From: Pseudomonas sp. UFMG81
GTDB lineage: Bacteria > Pseudomonadota > Gammaproteobacteria > Pseudomonadales > Pseudomonadaceae
Assembly (NCBI RefSeq): GCF_015354575.1
Contig: NZ_JACAFQ010000022.1
Span: 16,796-80,795, forward strand
Direction of reading: 5' to 3'
Length of the DNA: 64,000 bases
In this document: positions 1 through 7,916 of the stretch, one piece after another
Layout of the letters: every line of letters begins with the position of its first letter
How positions within the stretch are numbered: the stretch's first letter is position 1
Program-made: the position numbers and the translations under genes
The notes under the pieces: model-generated
Seen by the model: only the letters and a program-made list of their open reading frames with translations
What the model was told of the DNA's origin: nothing
Database searches by the model: none

Positions 1-1444
1 GCTCATCGGCGGTCACGCCCTGAATCAGAGCGGCCCTGAGCCTATCGGGGATATCGAGTAGCCCGGTTTCGGCCAATACTCCCACAACGTCAGCCAGAGC
101 TGGGTCATTGTTGACGAACAACCCACATAAGGTTTGACAGGCTGCGTCCACCTGCTGAAGCAATGCGAATTGGTTGGGAGCAACTTTCATGTGCTCAGCA
201 TCGAGCAGAGGAGACCTCAACCGTACAGCTTCCATGAGGGCGAACTCACTGGTATTGGCAGCCTCCAGGATAGGCATGAGCACATCAAAGAAAAGCCGGA
301 GTACTGGTAGCGTGCCATCTAGTAAGCTTGTGCGCAGATGCTCAGCTGCGTAGAGCGGCGCAAAGACACCCTCAAAGCCAAGGCGTCTGCCAGCCATTTT
401 GTGCTCTAAGATAAGTGTTTTTCGTGCCGAGGCTCCAGCGGCCCACTCCGGATCACCAGTAGCCACGGACATCTGCAGAGCGACCTGCGCCTCTAATTCA
501 AATCCACCAGCAGCAGCCTGTCGAGTACAAAACATCCGTACAGCCCCTCGAGTGGCATCTGGCCGTGGGGTTTGCTGGTGATCGTCGGCAGCCCGGCGGA
601 CGACATTGATCAGATCAACCACCCTGGTCGGACAACGCCTATTCACGGGCTTCTCGGGAACGGCCCAATCACCAGGGATTGAATCCTCTAAACGCTCTTT
701 CCCATCGTTATAGATTCGCTGCATGGTATCGCCCAACAGTCCAAGGCAAAACCGGTTCGGGATCTGAGCTTGAGCGCTCAGGAAGGCATCCATGAGAGGG
801 CCGTAGGTGTCCTGGCTTTCATCGATCAGGAGTACTGGGTGCTGATCGGCCATCACATCCAGCAGCGGAGGACGCTGAATGAAGGCGGCTGCCATCTGGA
901 TAACCTCGGCGTGGTTCAGTGCCTGGCGCCCTCGGTTGTCCCCAGTCGGACTGTAGGTAAAGTTGATGACTTCACCCAGTGCTGCGAGCCGTCGCGTTTT
1001 GCTTTCGAGGGAGGCGCGATTTGCACGCGAGGTTTTGTTATCTCCCCTGGCTCTGGCGAGCTTATCGTTTAGTTCAGCGATATCCTCAGTGAGTTTGATG
1101 CGCAGCCATTCACGGATGTCCTCATTGAAGCCCTGGATCATCCGCCAGGAAAACGAGTGTATGGTGGAGACGACAACCAATGGGTCGTGCTCCAGCCGGC
1201 GAGCAATCTCCTCACACGCAGCGTTGGTGTAGGTGATGATCGCTACCTGGCGTCCTTCAAAGGTAAGCCTCTTGTGCTCACGCGCCTTCAACTCGCTGAC
1301 TGCTGTCACCAACGAGTGAGTCTTCCCTGACCCTGCGCCGGCATAAAGGAAGAAGCTCTGTGGGCGATCCAAGTCCAGGCATTCGCGGATCACCTCATCA
1401 GCATCGCGAGTGTTATCAGCACCTTCTGTCGCTGCCGGACTCAT
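1..1444 (-). CDS. gajB: UvrD/Rep-like superfamily 1 helicase, GajB-like (partial)
   Basis: Reading frame open to the window edge, so the C-terminal end is missing; 481 residues are visible. SF1A helicase motifs appear in order: Walker A AGAGSGKT near residue 33, motif Ia TYTNAACEE, motif II LLIDESQDT, motif III LLGDTMQRIY, and motif IV NRRCPTRVV. The ATG overlaps the stop of the OLD-family gene in an ATGA junction, so the two are translationally coupled. A UvrD-type helicase directly behind an OLD ATPase/nuclease is the layout of Gabija anti-phage systems (GajA-GajB) and of class 2 OLD loci. In Gabija the helicase partners the nuclease on foreign DNA. The family assignment is firm. The Gabija role is inferred from pairing and domain content and was not tested by a search. 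Confidence 0.8.
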   Translation of the reverse strand, partial: MSPAATEGADNTRDADEVIRECLDLDRPQSFFLYAGAGSGKTHSLVTAVSELKAREHKRLTFEGRQVAIITYTNAACEEIARRLEHDPLVVVSTIHSFSWRMIQGFNEDIREWLRIKLTEDIAELNDKLARARGDNKTSRANRASLESKTRRLAALGEVINFTYSPTGDNRGRQALNHAEVIQMAAAFIQRPPLLDVMADQHPVLLIDESQDTYGPLMDAFLSAQAQIPNRFCLGLLGDTMQRIYNDGKERLEDSIPGDWAVPEKPVNRRCPTRVVDLINVVRRAADDHQQTPRPDATRGAVRMFCTRQAAAGGFELEAQVALQMSVATGDPEWAAGASARKTLILEHKMAGRRLGFEGVFAPLYAAEHLRTSLLDGTLPVLRLFFDVLMPILEAANTSEFALMEAVRLRSPLLDAEHMKVAPNQFALLQQVDAACQTLCGLFVNNDPALADVVGVLAETGLLDIPDRLRAALIQGVTADE

Positions 1445-3738
1445 ATCTCGTTCACCTCGACGATAGCGGGTGGAACGACCAGGAGATCTTTGCGTTTCAG
1501 TTCCAATTTCGATTGCAGCCACGTGAGGCCTTCGTGGATATAGGCAGGCACCACGAGGTTTCCGAAATCTGGATCGCCCAGCACCTCCAAGGCAAATTCG
1601 GCCTTGTCGCCGGTGCGCAGCTTCTCGAACATTGCCGCTCCCAACTCTGGTGCCGTGTCAGCGTTCTGGATAGCTTCACTGAACGCTCGCATTAGCCCAC
1701 GCCGGGGGCTTTCGGTGAAGCGTTGAACGTTGCTCAATACCAGGCTGTCCTCAAACGTGTTTGGCAGCGCCTCGGCTTGTTGCCCGTTTTTTGGAAGCTG
1801 AATGGTAATAGGGGTCTGATAAGCAACCCGTATCGAGTAAAGGGCATCGATCTCTTCCACTTTGTGCGCGTCATCCAAGTCGAGCAATGTGTCCACGTCA
1901 TGACCGAGCCCTGTCCGCCGCATCCAATGGCGGACAGTCGGGTTGTTGGTGATCTGGCCGTCCCCCCTGGCCACGGGGTGAGCTGCCCTATCTTTCCCAG
2001 CGTCGAGGTCGGTGATCACAAGCGTGGCGATACCCAGCGCGTCGATCAATGGCCTCAGGCGGTGTGCATGACTTCCTCCAATGTCGAGGATGGTGATGTA
2101 GCACTGATCGAGAAACTTGAAGTGCTGGCGAAGGAAATGAGGAAGGATCATCCGCTCCGCAGCGCCTTCTACCAAGATCACTGCGTCCGCGAAGAAGAGG
2201 TCTGCGTGATGAGCCCTTAGGTACCGTGTGACGAACTCCTTGGTCTTCCCAGGTTGGCCAAACACAGTGCTCAGGTTCGAGACAGTTGACACCGGAATGG
2301 GCACATTCGCCATCCCGGATGGAAGCCGCCGGAAGTACCGAAGGTGCTCATACTCAATCTCATGCGCAACATGGCTTGAATGTGAGCTGACGACCAGCTG
2401 GGTTCTTAGGTTTGGAAACTCCTCCAATAACGGGTCATTGCACAGTACGTGATATGCATGCTTGATGAATGCCTGTTGAACCTGAACATGCAGGTGTGCC
2501 TCGGGCTCTTCGACCAGCACCAGGTGGATTGGCTCGACGTTGGCCGTTGCGCGCTCCTCTGGGATACGAGATTTTCTCAGCCAGCCATCACGAAACGCCA
2601 TTAAACGGAAAATCATCGAAATGAGGTTCTGGTAGCCAAGTCCATTGGATGTCTCAGGAAGGCTCAAGCGCGGCTCACCTGGGGCGCCGGCAACTGAATC
2701 CAACTCAAATAACACAGCGGCCTCATGATCCAGTCCGTCCGTTGGTGTGAGGCGCGTCGCAACCTTGATACTGGGGTCGTTGTTGTTTGGGTAACCGAGC
2801 CCAGCAACTTCCTTTAGTGCCGGTGCGAAGCTGGTTGTCAGCCTGTTGTCGAAAGCGCTTTGAGCCGCCTCAATCGCCCTCAGCGCCTCCAAATCACGCA
2901 CGTCAGGACTGTCTCCAGGATCAAGATGACGACGGTAGTAGACTCGCAGCTGTTCAGAAAGCTTCCTGCCGCTTCCTACTTTGCTTTCATCTTGACCTTC
3001 ATCGGCACTGTCCCCGAAGCCGCGCTGCGCATTGATCTCGTGAACCCTGATGAGATTCAAAAGGGGATTTCGTTCCAGTGGCACGGCGGTGTCGGCTAGC
3101 AACTGGAGGTTCGCCGTCCTGGTAACAGGATTGGGGGATGAAATCTCGCTGGGATCCAGGCGGTACCACCTCACCTTGAACATCTTCACTAGGCGTCGAT
3201 TCAAGTAGTCGTGAAGGTTTTGCGGCCAAAGCTGCAGAGGAGGTCTCTCGTGCCCATCCGCAGCCTGGTTCTGAATTTCCTGCTGCAGGGCGGCAACACG
3301 CGCACGCTCCCAACGGTAGTCGGTATAGAGTGTTGGAAGGTCGTCCGGCTCTAAGCGGAACCGCATTCCCACCATCCCACCTGACCAAGCAAAATTCGGA
3401 ATCAGATCGCGAATGTAGTGGAGCTCACCCTGCGCAGCGTGTATCCAAACGTCCAGCGTCGGTAGCCACTCGGCCCAAGTGTTCGTTTCAGGGATCGTGA
3501 AACCATCATCTGCCTGCTCCCAATCCCGCCCGATCGCATCAAGGGTGGCGATGTGACAAAGGGTCAGATCCTGCAACCTGAACGTAGTCGGCTTAACCAG
3601 AAACTTTCGAAGCGCCAGCATCGCTGACGACTTACCGCTGTTATTAGCGCCTACCAATAGAGTCGTTTCGGCAGCCAAATCAATTCTGACGGACTTCAGC
3701 TTGCGAAAATTCGCGAGCTCCAGATGCTGGATACGCAT
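1441..3738 (-). CDS. gajA: OLD-family ATPase with TOPRIM nuclease domain, GajA-like
   Basis: About 765 residues from the ATG at 3738, which follows AAGGA at good spacing and gives the MRIxxLxLxNFRxL start typical of OLD proteins. A longer frame to 3831 exists but adds non-conserved sequence. Walker A GANNSGKS lies near residue 30, an ABC-type signature region near 390, Walker B VEEPEAHLH near 408 and an H-loop SSHSSH after it. The TOPRIM domain shows LVEGAAER near 522 and the acidic pair TDLDAG near 576. OLD/GajA enzymes are ATP-regulated DNA nickases/nucleases. It is longer than the founding Bacillus GajA (about 580 aa), with extra sequence between the ATPase halves and after TOPRIM. It is coupled by a 4-bp overlap to the helicase gene. 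A class 2 OLD nuclease with a defence role is the best reading. Confidence 0.82.
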   Translation of the reverse strand: MRIQHLELANFRKLKSVRIDLAAETTLLVGANNSGKSSAMLALRKFLVKPTTFRLQDLTLCHIATLDAIGRDWEQADDGFTIPETNTWAEWLPTLDVWIHAAQGELHYIRDLIPNFAWSGGMVGMRFRLEPDDLPTLYTDYRWERARVAALQQEIQNQAADGHERPPLQLWPQNLHDYLNRRLVKMFKVRWYRLDPSEISSPNPVTRTANLQLLADTAVPLERNPLLNLIRVHEINAQRGFGDSADEGQDESKVGSGRKLSEQLRVYYRRHLDPGDSPDVRDLEALRAIEAAQSAFDNRLTTSFAPALKEVAGLGYPNNNDPSIKVATRLTPTDGLDHEAAVLFELDSVAGAPGEPRLSLPETSNGLGYQNLISMIFRLMAFRDGWLRKSRIPEERATANVEPIHLVLVEEPEAHLHVQVQQAFIKHAYHVLCNDPLLEEFPNLRTQLVVSSHSSHVAHEIEYEHLRYFRRLPSGMANVPIPVSTVSNLSTVFGQPGKTKEFVTRYLRAHHADLFFADAVILVEGAAERMILPHFLRQHFKFLDQCYITILDIGGSHAHRLRPLIDALGIATLVITDLDAGKDRAAHPVARGDGQITNNPTVRHWMRRTGLGHDVDTLLDLDDAHKVEEIDALYSIRVAYQTPITIQLPKNGQQAEALPNTFEDSLVLSNVQRFTESPRRGLMRAFSEAIQNADTAPELGAAMFEKLRTGDKAEFALEVLGDPDFGNLVVPAYIHEGLTWLQSKLELKRKDLLVVPPAIVEVNEI

Positions 3739-4077
3739 GGGGACATCCTTGATCAGGGGAGGGCTGGTAGCATTGCGCCAGCTAGAGTCACTGAACTGTA
3801 GCTGAGTGGTTGCAAGACACCAATGCGCCATGCGAGGGGCGGCAGTGCCTAATGGCCAAGTAAGAGCTCTCGACGGGGAGGATGATCATGGTGACGGAGA
3901 GGTGGTCGCTGCTAAGTACAACGAGCGAAAATGTAGGTGACGCGGACGAGCGGTGGAGGGAGCGGGTCAGCGTTCTGATGACACTTAATATGGCCATAAC
4001 ATGAAGCTAGCAATGTACTAGCCCGGCGGAAGTCATGGTCTGCACGGCAACGAGGGCAGTGCTTATGGAGGGAATTC

Positions 4078-5457
4078 GTGCGCACCTTGGAATACGCTCA
4101 GCCTACCGAACAGATGAAGCTGACGGATGTAATGGATCTAGACAGCGCGGCTCCCATCGAAATTAACAGCTTCCTGACCCGGGAGTTGTCCCTGGTCATA
4201 CAGGATAGAGCGGAGCTGGCGTCGCGGTTCCTACTGGATCGAGACAGGCCTTGGCTGGTTTGTCAGCTGTGCGGTGCCGCTCTCTTGCTGGTGCGCACCC
4301 AGCATCGCTTTTTCCACTTTCGCCATCACCCGACTATTGAGGGGCTCATCAAGTGCGACATCTCCACCAAGGGAGAGCTCAGCCCAGCTCAGATCACAGC
4401 GATCAAGTACAACGCGCAGAAGGAGAGCCAGGCACACATCCGGCTTAAAGGGATCATCCGCGACAGTTTGATTGCCGATCGATCGTGTGGTGAGCCCCAG
4501 GTCGAAAAAGTCTGGAAAGGCCAAGCGGTTGCCGACCGTGCCACTTGGCGCAAGCCAGATGTTCAAGTCGCTAGAGGGGATGAACGCATCGCGTTTGAAG
4601 TTCAGTTGTCGACGACCTTCCTGACCGAGATCGTCGGTCGACGGGAGTTTTACCGAGCCAATGGTGGATCGATGATCTGGGTATTCCAAAGTTTTGATCC
4701 CAGCTCAACCAAGACAGCTGAGGAAGACATTTTCTTCCTGAACAACCTGAACGTCTTCATCGTCAATGATCGTACGCTGGCGCGATCCAGAGCTACTGGA
4801 CGCATGGTGTTTGATTGCTGGTACGCAGTCCCCCAATTGACCGGTCGCACCATAGTCAATGAGTGGAGGAGGACAGAAGTGTTTCTGGACGAACTGACGT
4901 TCAGCTCGCAAAAGCAGGTCGTGTTCTATAACGACTACCAGGCACAGAGAAAGGCCTTGGAGACCTCGATAAACACTGACGTGCTACGTCGCGATTTCCA
5001 CTCTTTCTGGGCGGAGTACGGCAGGGATGACACGCCAGAAGCCCGGGAGCGCTGGGGCGATCTGCGAGAGCGTATGGCAAGTGCTTATCCAGCCATCAAG
5101 CTTCCGAACTTCCACTGGTCAGATCCATTTCAAGGGGCTGTCTCGATTGTGCTGAGCGCACGCTACGGGCGCCCCATCGGGTACCGATTCGAGCGCCTGC
5201 TCAATGTCAGCAACCAGGCGTTCGACTCCTACAAACCTTTTCTGCTGCAGTTCGGCTGGACATTGGAAATCTTTGAGCAGAACGAAATGTTGGTCGAACA
5301 GGACAAGAAGGGTACATGGGCGAAGCGGCGCGAGATCATCCGTGCAGCACTGAAAAGGCGAGATGAAGCTTATCGGCCTGACCGGCAATACAACCATCTA
5401 TTCGCATTCTTGGTGCCGGAGCTTAAGGATCGCCTGATCAACATGCACGAGTGGTGA
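4078..5457 (+). CDS. CoiA-like / DUF6035-like nuclease protein
   Basis: 459 residues from a GTG start backed by a strong GGAGGG ribosome site; an ATG 34 bases further in is less well placed. Residues about 60-85 form a CxxC...HFRHH zinc-finger-like cluster (VCQLCG, then FFHFRHH). Residues about 120-190 show a basic helix (ESQAHIRLKGIIRDSL) followed by WRKPDVQV and IAFEVQLS. That is the D...ExQ arrangement of the CoiA-type PD-(D/E)XK nuclease fold. The C-terminal half is unassigned. CoiA-like proteins are tied to competence and also occur in defence islands. It stands alone and divergent from the Gabija-like operon with a ~340-bp gap. A nuclease fold is likely; the biological role is unknown. 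Confidence 0.6.
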   Translation: MRTLEYAQPTEQMKLTDVMDLDSAAPIEINSFLTRELSLVIQDRAELASRFLLDRDRPWLVCQLCGAALLLVRTQHRFFHFRHHPTIEGLIKCDISTKGELSPAQITAIKYNAQKESQAHIRLKGIIRDSLIADRSCGEPQVEKVWKGQAVADRATWRKPDVQVARGDERIAFEVQLSTTFLTEIVGRREFYRANGGSMIWVFQSFDPSSTKTAEEDIFFLNNLNVFIVNDRTLARSRATGRMVFDCWYAVPQLTGRTIVNEWRRTEVFLDELTFSSQKQVVFYNDYQAQRKALETSINTDVLRRDFHSFWAEYGRDDTPEARERWGDLRERMASAYPAIKLPNFHWSDPFQGAVSIVLSARYGRPIGYRFERLLNVSNQAFDSYKPFLLQFGWTLEIFEQNEMLVEQDKKGTWAKRREIIRAALKRRDEAYRPDRQYNHLFAFLVPELKDRLINMHEW

Positions 5458-5641
5458 TCACACGGAGGTACCATCATTGCTGGCGCCGTCGACGTGAAAC
5501 AGCGAGCCTCTATGCACTTGTTGCCGCGCGTTCGCTACAGGTAGATCCGAGCGACTCACAAGTCAGCGGGGGCATGGCTGTCGGCAGGTTTCGGAACACT
5601 TAGAGGTGCTGCGGTGCGTTGATCCTGCCTCTCCGGGAAAT

Positions 5642-5668
5642 GGAAAAGGGCCCTTGCGAGGCCCCTTC
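5642..5668 (-). terminator. Rho-independent terminator of the MvaT-like gene
   Basis: On the minus strand a stem AAGGGGCC...GGGCCCTT with one bulged base and a short loop is followed by TTTTCC, about 20 bp beyond the stop codon of the MvaT-like gene. Confidence 0.6.
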
Positions 5669-5686
5669 GTTTGTACTCAAAAAGTC

Positions 5687-6055
5687 TTACTGAGCCAACC
5701 AGCGCTCGACTTCATCGGAACCGTACTGGCCTTTCCACTCCTTGAGGGTTTTGTGGTTGCCACCCTTTGTTTCGACGACTTCGCCGGAGTGCGGGTTCTT
5801 ATAAACCTTGAGCTGACGCGGCTTCCGGCTGCCTTTTTCAGTTGCAGTGGCTGGCGCCCGGCGGCTTGCCGCTTGTGGGTCGAAAATGGCCACGATATTG
5901 CGCAGGCTGTAGCCGTACTCACCAAGTAAGTCACGAAGCTTCTTTTCGAATTCGATTTCGCGTTTCAGGCCATCATCGTTTTTGAGGGATTCAAGCTCGG
6001 CCAACTGAGCAGCCAATTGCTGCTCCAGGGCGCGGAATTCTGCGAGACGAGACAT
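5687..6055 (-). CDS. MvaT/TurB-family H-NS-like silencer
   Basis: 122 residues, the usual length of MvaT proteins (about 120-125). The N-terminal half is a coiled-coil oligomerisation region containing KREIEFEKKLRDLLGEYGYSL, close to the MvaT pattern. A charged linker follows. The C-terminal half carries the AT-pincer DNA-binding domain, with YKNPHSGEVVETKGGNHK followed by TLKEWK. MvaT proteins coat AT-rich horizontally acquired DNA and silence transcription in Pseudomonas. The start has AGGAG at 7 bp. The gene is monocistronic with its own terminator. Its place inside an island suggests an accessory paralogue, not the housekeeping MvaT or MvaU. Family is certain; which genes it regulates is not visible. 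Confidence 0.93.
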   Translation of the reverse strand: MSRLAEFRALEQQLAAQLAELESLKNDDGLKREIEFEKKLRDLLGEYGYSLRNIVAIFDPQAASRRAPATATEKGSRKPRQLKVYKNPHSGEVVETKGGNHKTLKEWKGQYGSDEVERWLAQ

Positions 6056-6258
6056 TTGACACTCCTGTATGTGAGCCGTCGAGTATACCGGTAATGTAGT
6101 GCTTTCGAGTCACACGCTATGCTTCAAGGTCGAGGAAGTGGTGAAACACCCTGGCAACCTATCATCGCACCAGAACCCGAGCAACACGGGTAATGGATGG
6201 GCTTAAGCTGTAAGGGGGGGGCGGCACTGGGGTGGTCTGAACACAAGGTTTCCCTTGG

Positions 6259-6357
6259 CTATCGATCGTAGGTTTCGCCACCGGTGCTGATCTTGTAAAT
6301 GGTTTCCGAATAAGGCAGGCGCGCAATGATGGTAGTAGCGTTCACTACTCCTGCCAT
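6259..6357 (-). CDS. Possible 32-residue small protein
   Basis: A short frame, ATG at 6357, preceded by AGAGGG at about 7 bp, encoding a peptide that ends in YKISTGGETYDR. The only support is the ribosome site and an ordinary amino-acid composition. It lies in a ~480-bp stretch between the MvaT-like gene and a decayed phosphoesterase, where no larger gene is seen. I do not recognise the peptide. Confidence 0.25.
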   Translation of the reverse strand: MAGVVNATTIIARLPYSETIYKISTGGETYDR

Positions 6358-6541
6358 GGTGATCCCTCTGCAGAAGTAGGTTGACATACCATTGGATGCG
6401 AACGCACATGCCCAAAGGATGTGCAATTTGCCAATGTCGACGATGTATAACCGGGTGCTTAGCAGAGGCTTGAGCCGTGAGGCTGCATGCCGCTCGAGCT
6501 GCGGTGGATGAGAAGAAAGTGCACTAGGGGATTTATGGCCT

Positions 6542-6910
6542 GTGACACACAGACACTATGGTGGCGCCGCCGAAGCGCCAAACTTCTCTTACATCGAACT
6601 TAAGCCCCTGCCAACGGAAGCGATTGCGTCTGCCCTAGCCGTGGTGGCAGTCCTTGGCTATCCGGACGACTACTTCACGCTCGCAATGGAGAAAGCGGAA
6701 ATTCTGGTTTGTCACGAAGCTCCCAGCTGCCACCCGTATGGTTACTCATAGCTCGATGAGCTCGCCCGGGCAATGGGCGCAAGAATGGTTGTTCACGGGC
6801 ACCATTATGAATCTCTCGACTACAGGTCTAAGTGGCCGAGGCTGGGATTTTAGGCTTATGGGATAGCGTTCAGATCCATAATGGCCATCGATGGGTCGGT
6901 CATCAGCTGA
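6542..6910 (+). pseudogene. Metallophosphoesterase remnant with in-frame stops
   Basis: One continuous frame reads as the C-terminal half of a calcineurin-like metallophosphoesterase: YPDDYF, then ILVCHEAPSCHPYGY, a TAG at about 6749, LDELARAMGAR, VVHGHHYESLDY, a second TAG at about 6851, and AYGIAFRSIMAIDGSVI. The HEAPS and GHHx elements match two of the metal-ligand motifs of this fold. The N-terminal metal-binding motifs (GDxHG, GNHE) are not found upstream, so the gene is both 5'-truncated and interrupted twice. Such phosphoesterases are common on Pseudomonas integrative elements. This is decay within the island, not a working gene. Confidence 0.7.
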
Positions 6911-7259
6911 GGCGACGGGCGGTGATCCGCTTCATCATAGTCATCGACACTTTGGGCTCGAAGAGGCCGGCTGGATCGTTGCTAGGCCTTCTACATTCAG
7001 TTTGTATAACGGGCCTTACGAATGTGGCTTGGAAGTGGCTAGGGAATCACGGGCGATACAGTCACAGATTGACTAGCTAGATTTGCGTGCTAAACCTCAA
7101 ATTAGGCTAAAGGTTTTAGATAATTATGGCGCAACGCCATTAATGGTTAACCATACATAGCTTCTCCATGAAGTGATGCTTACGCGGGATAGTAATGGAT
7201 GCAGTGAACTGGGCACCCGATCCTCTACCTAGTAGCAAAATTGATAGAATAGGCTATGC
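6911..7259. other. Intergenic, no supported gene
   Basis: Several short frames overlap here, but none has a ribosome site or recognisable motifs. A stretch around 6960-7075 has coding-like composition (LEEAGWIVARP) without a usable start. It may be part of the same decayed segment as the upstream phosphoesterase. The region becomes AT-rich from about 7080 to 7180. Confidence 0.4.
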
Positions 7260-7742
7260 ATGGCCAATGATAACCGACCCAAGCTAAGGCTTATCAAGAC
7301 GGGCACCAAGTTTAGCATGCCTTTCTTTCGCAATCCGGCGAAGATCGTACTCGCGCCTATGGAAGTGAACGAGCCAGCGGGTGTTTACCAGTCCATGACT
7401 GCTAATCCGTGGCCTCACAAAACTCCATTCGACCTGCAATCCCTCGATGCCGGCTCACTGCGCGGAATCATGGACGTCGCCCATGAACCGTCAATGATTC
7501 ATCCAGAGGCTGAGGCGATCGTGAAATGTGCTTTCCGCTCGTGCTGGCTCGACCAAAACATCAGTAAGCGGGCTGTGTGGGAAAACGTAAGGGCCAAGTG
7601 CCGGGAGGCGGGCATTAAGTCCCCGCCCTACCAGGCGGTGGCCATGCGCATTGATTGCTTGTTTTCGCTTGAGGTGCTGCGTTTCCACCCGTTGACCCGC
7701 GAGAGTTACCCGCAAAACTCTGACGACGAATCTCTGGATTAG
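7260..7742 (+). CDS. Hypothetical protein with possible HTH region
   Basis: 160 residues, not recognised. The ATG start lacks a strong ribosome site. The N-terminus is short and basic (PKLRLIKTG). Residues about 80-135 (HPEAEAIVKCAFRSCWLD, then AVWENVRAKCREAGI and SPPYQAVAMRI) resemble the helix-turn-helix at the N-terminus of Mu/TnsB-type transposases, where a similar 'RxRCRxxGLxxPSYxxVxRRI' pattern is seen. That resemblance is by eye only. It could be a remnant or accessory protein of a transposition module. Its downstream neighbour on the opposite strand converges on it. Confidence 0.5.
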   Translation: MANDNRPKLRLIKTGTKFSMPFFRNPAKIVLAPMEVNEPAGVYQSMTANPWPHKTPFDLQSLDAGSLRGIMDVAHEPSMIHPEAEAIVKCAFRSCWLDQNISKRAVWENVRAKCREAGIKSPPYQAVAMRIDCLFSLEVLRFHPLTRESYPQNSDDESLD

Positions 7743-7916
7743 CCAAAACTACCGAGTCGGCGATCATTTGATATACCCAGCCGTTCACGCAAAGAGGTTG
7801 GTTTCAAGCAGGTTTTTTTGCTCAGGAGTGTGTTTGAGCTCCCGTGAAAAGGGCGACAAAACCGGGGAATTGCCGCCTGTGGGCTCAGGTCACTTACGGA
7901 GCAGTCGATCCCGGAT
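7743..7916. other. Convergent intergenic region
   Basis: Between two convergent stops. It contains a T-rich tract after a weak hairpin near 7800-7825, which could end transcription of the plus-strand gene. No gene is supported. Confidence 0.35.
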
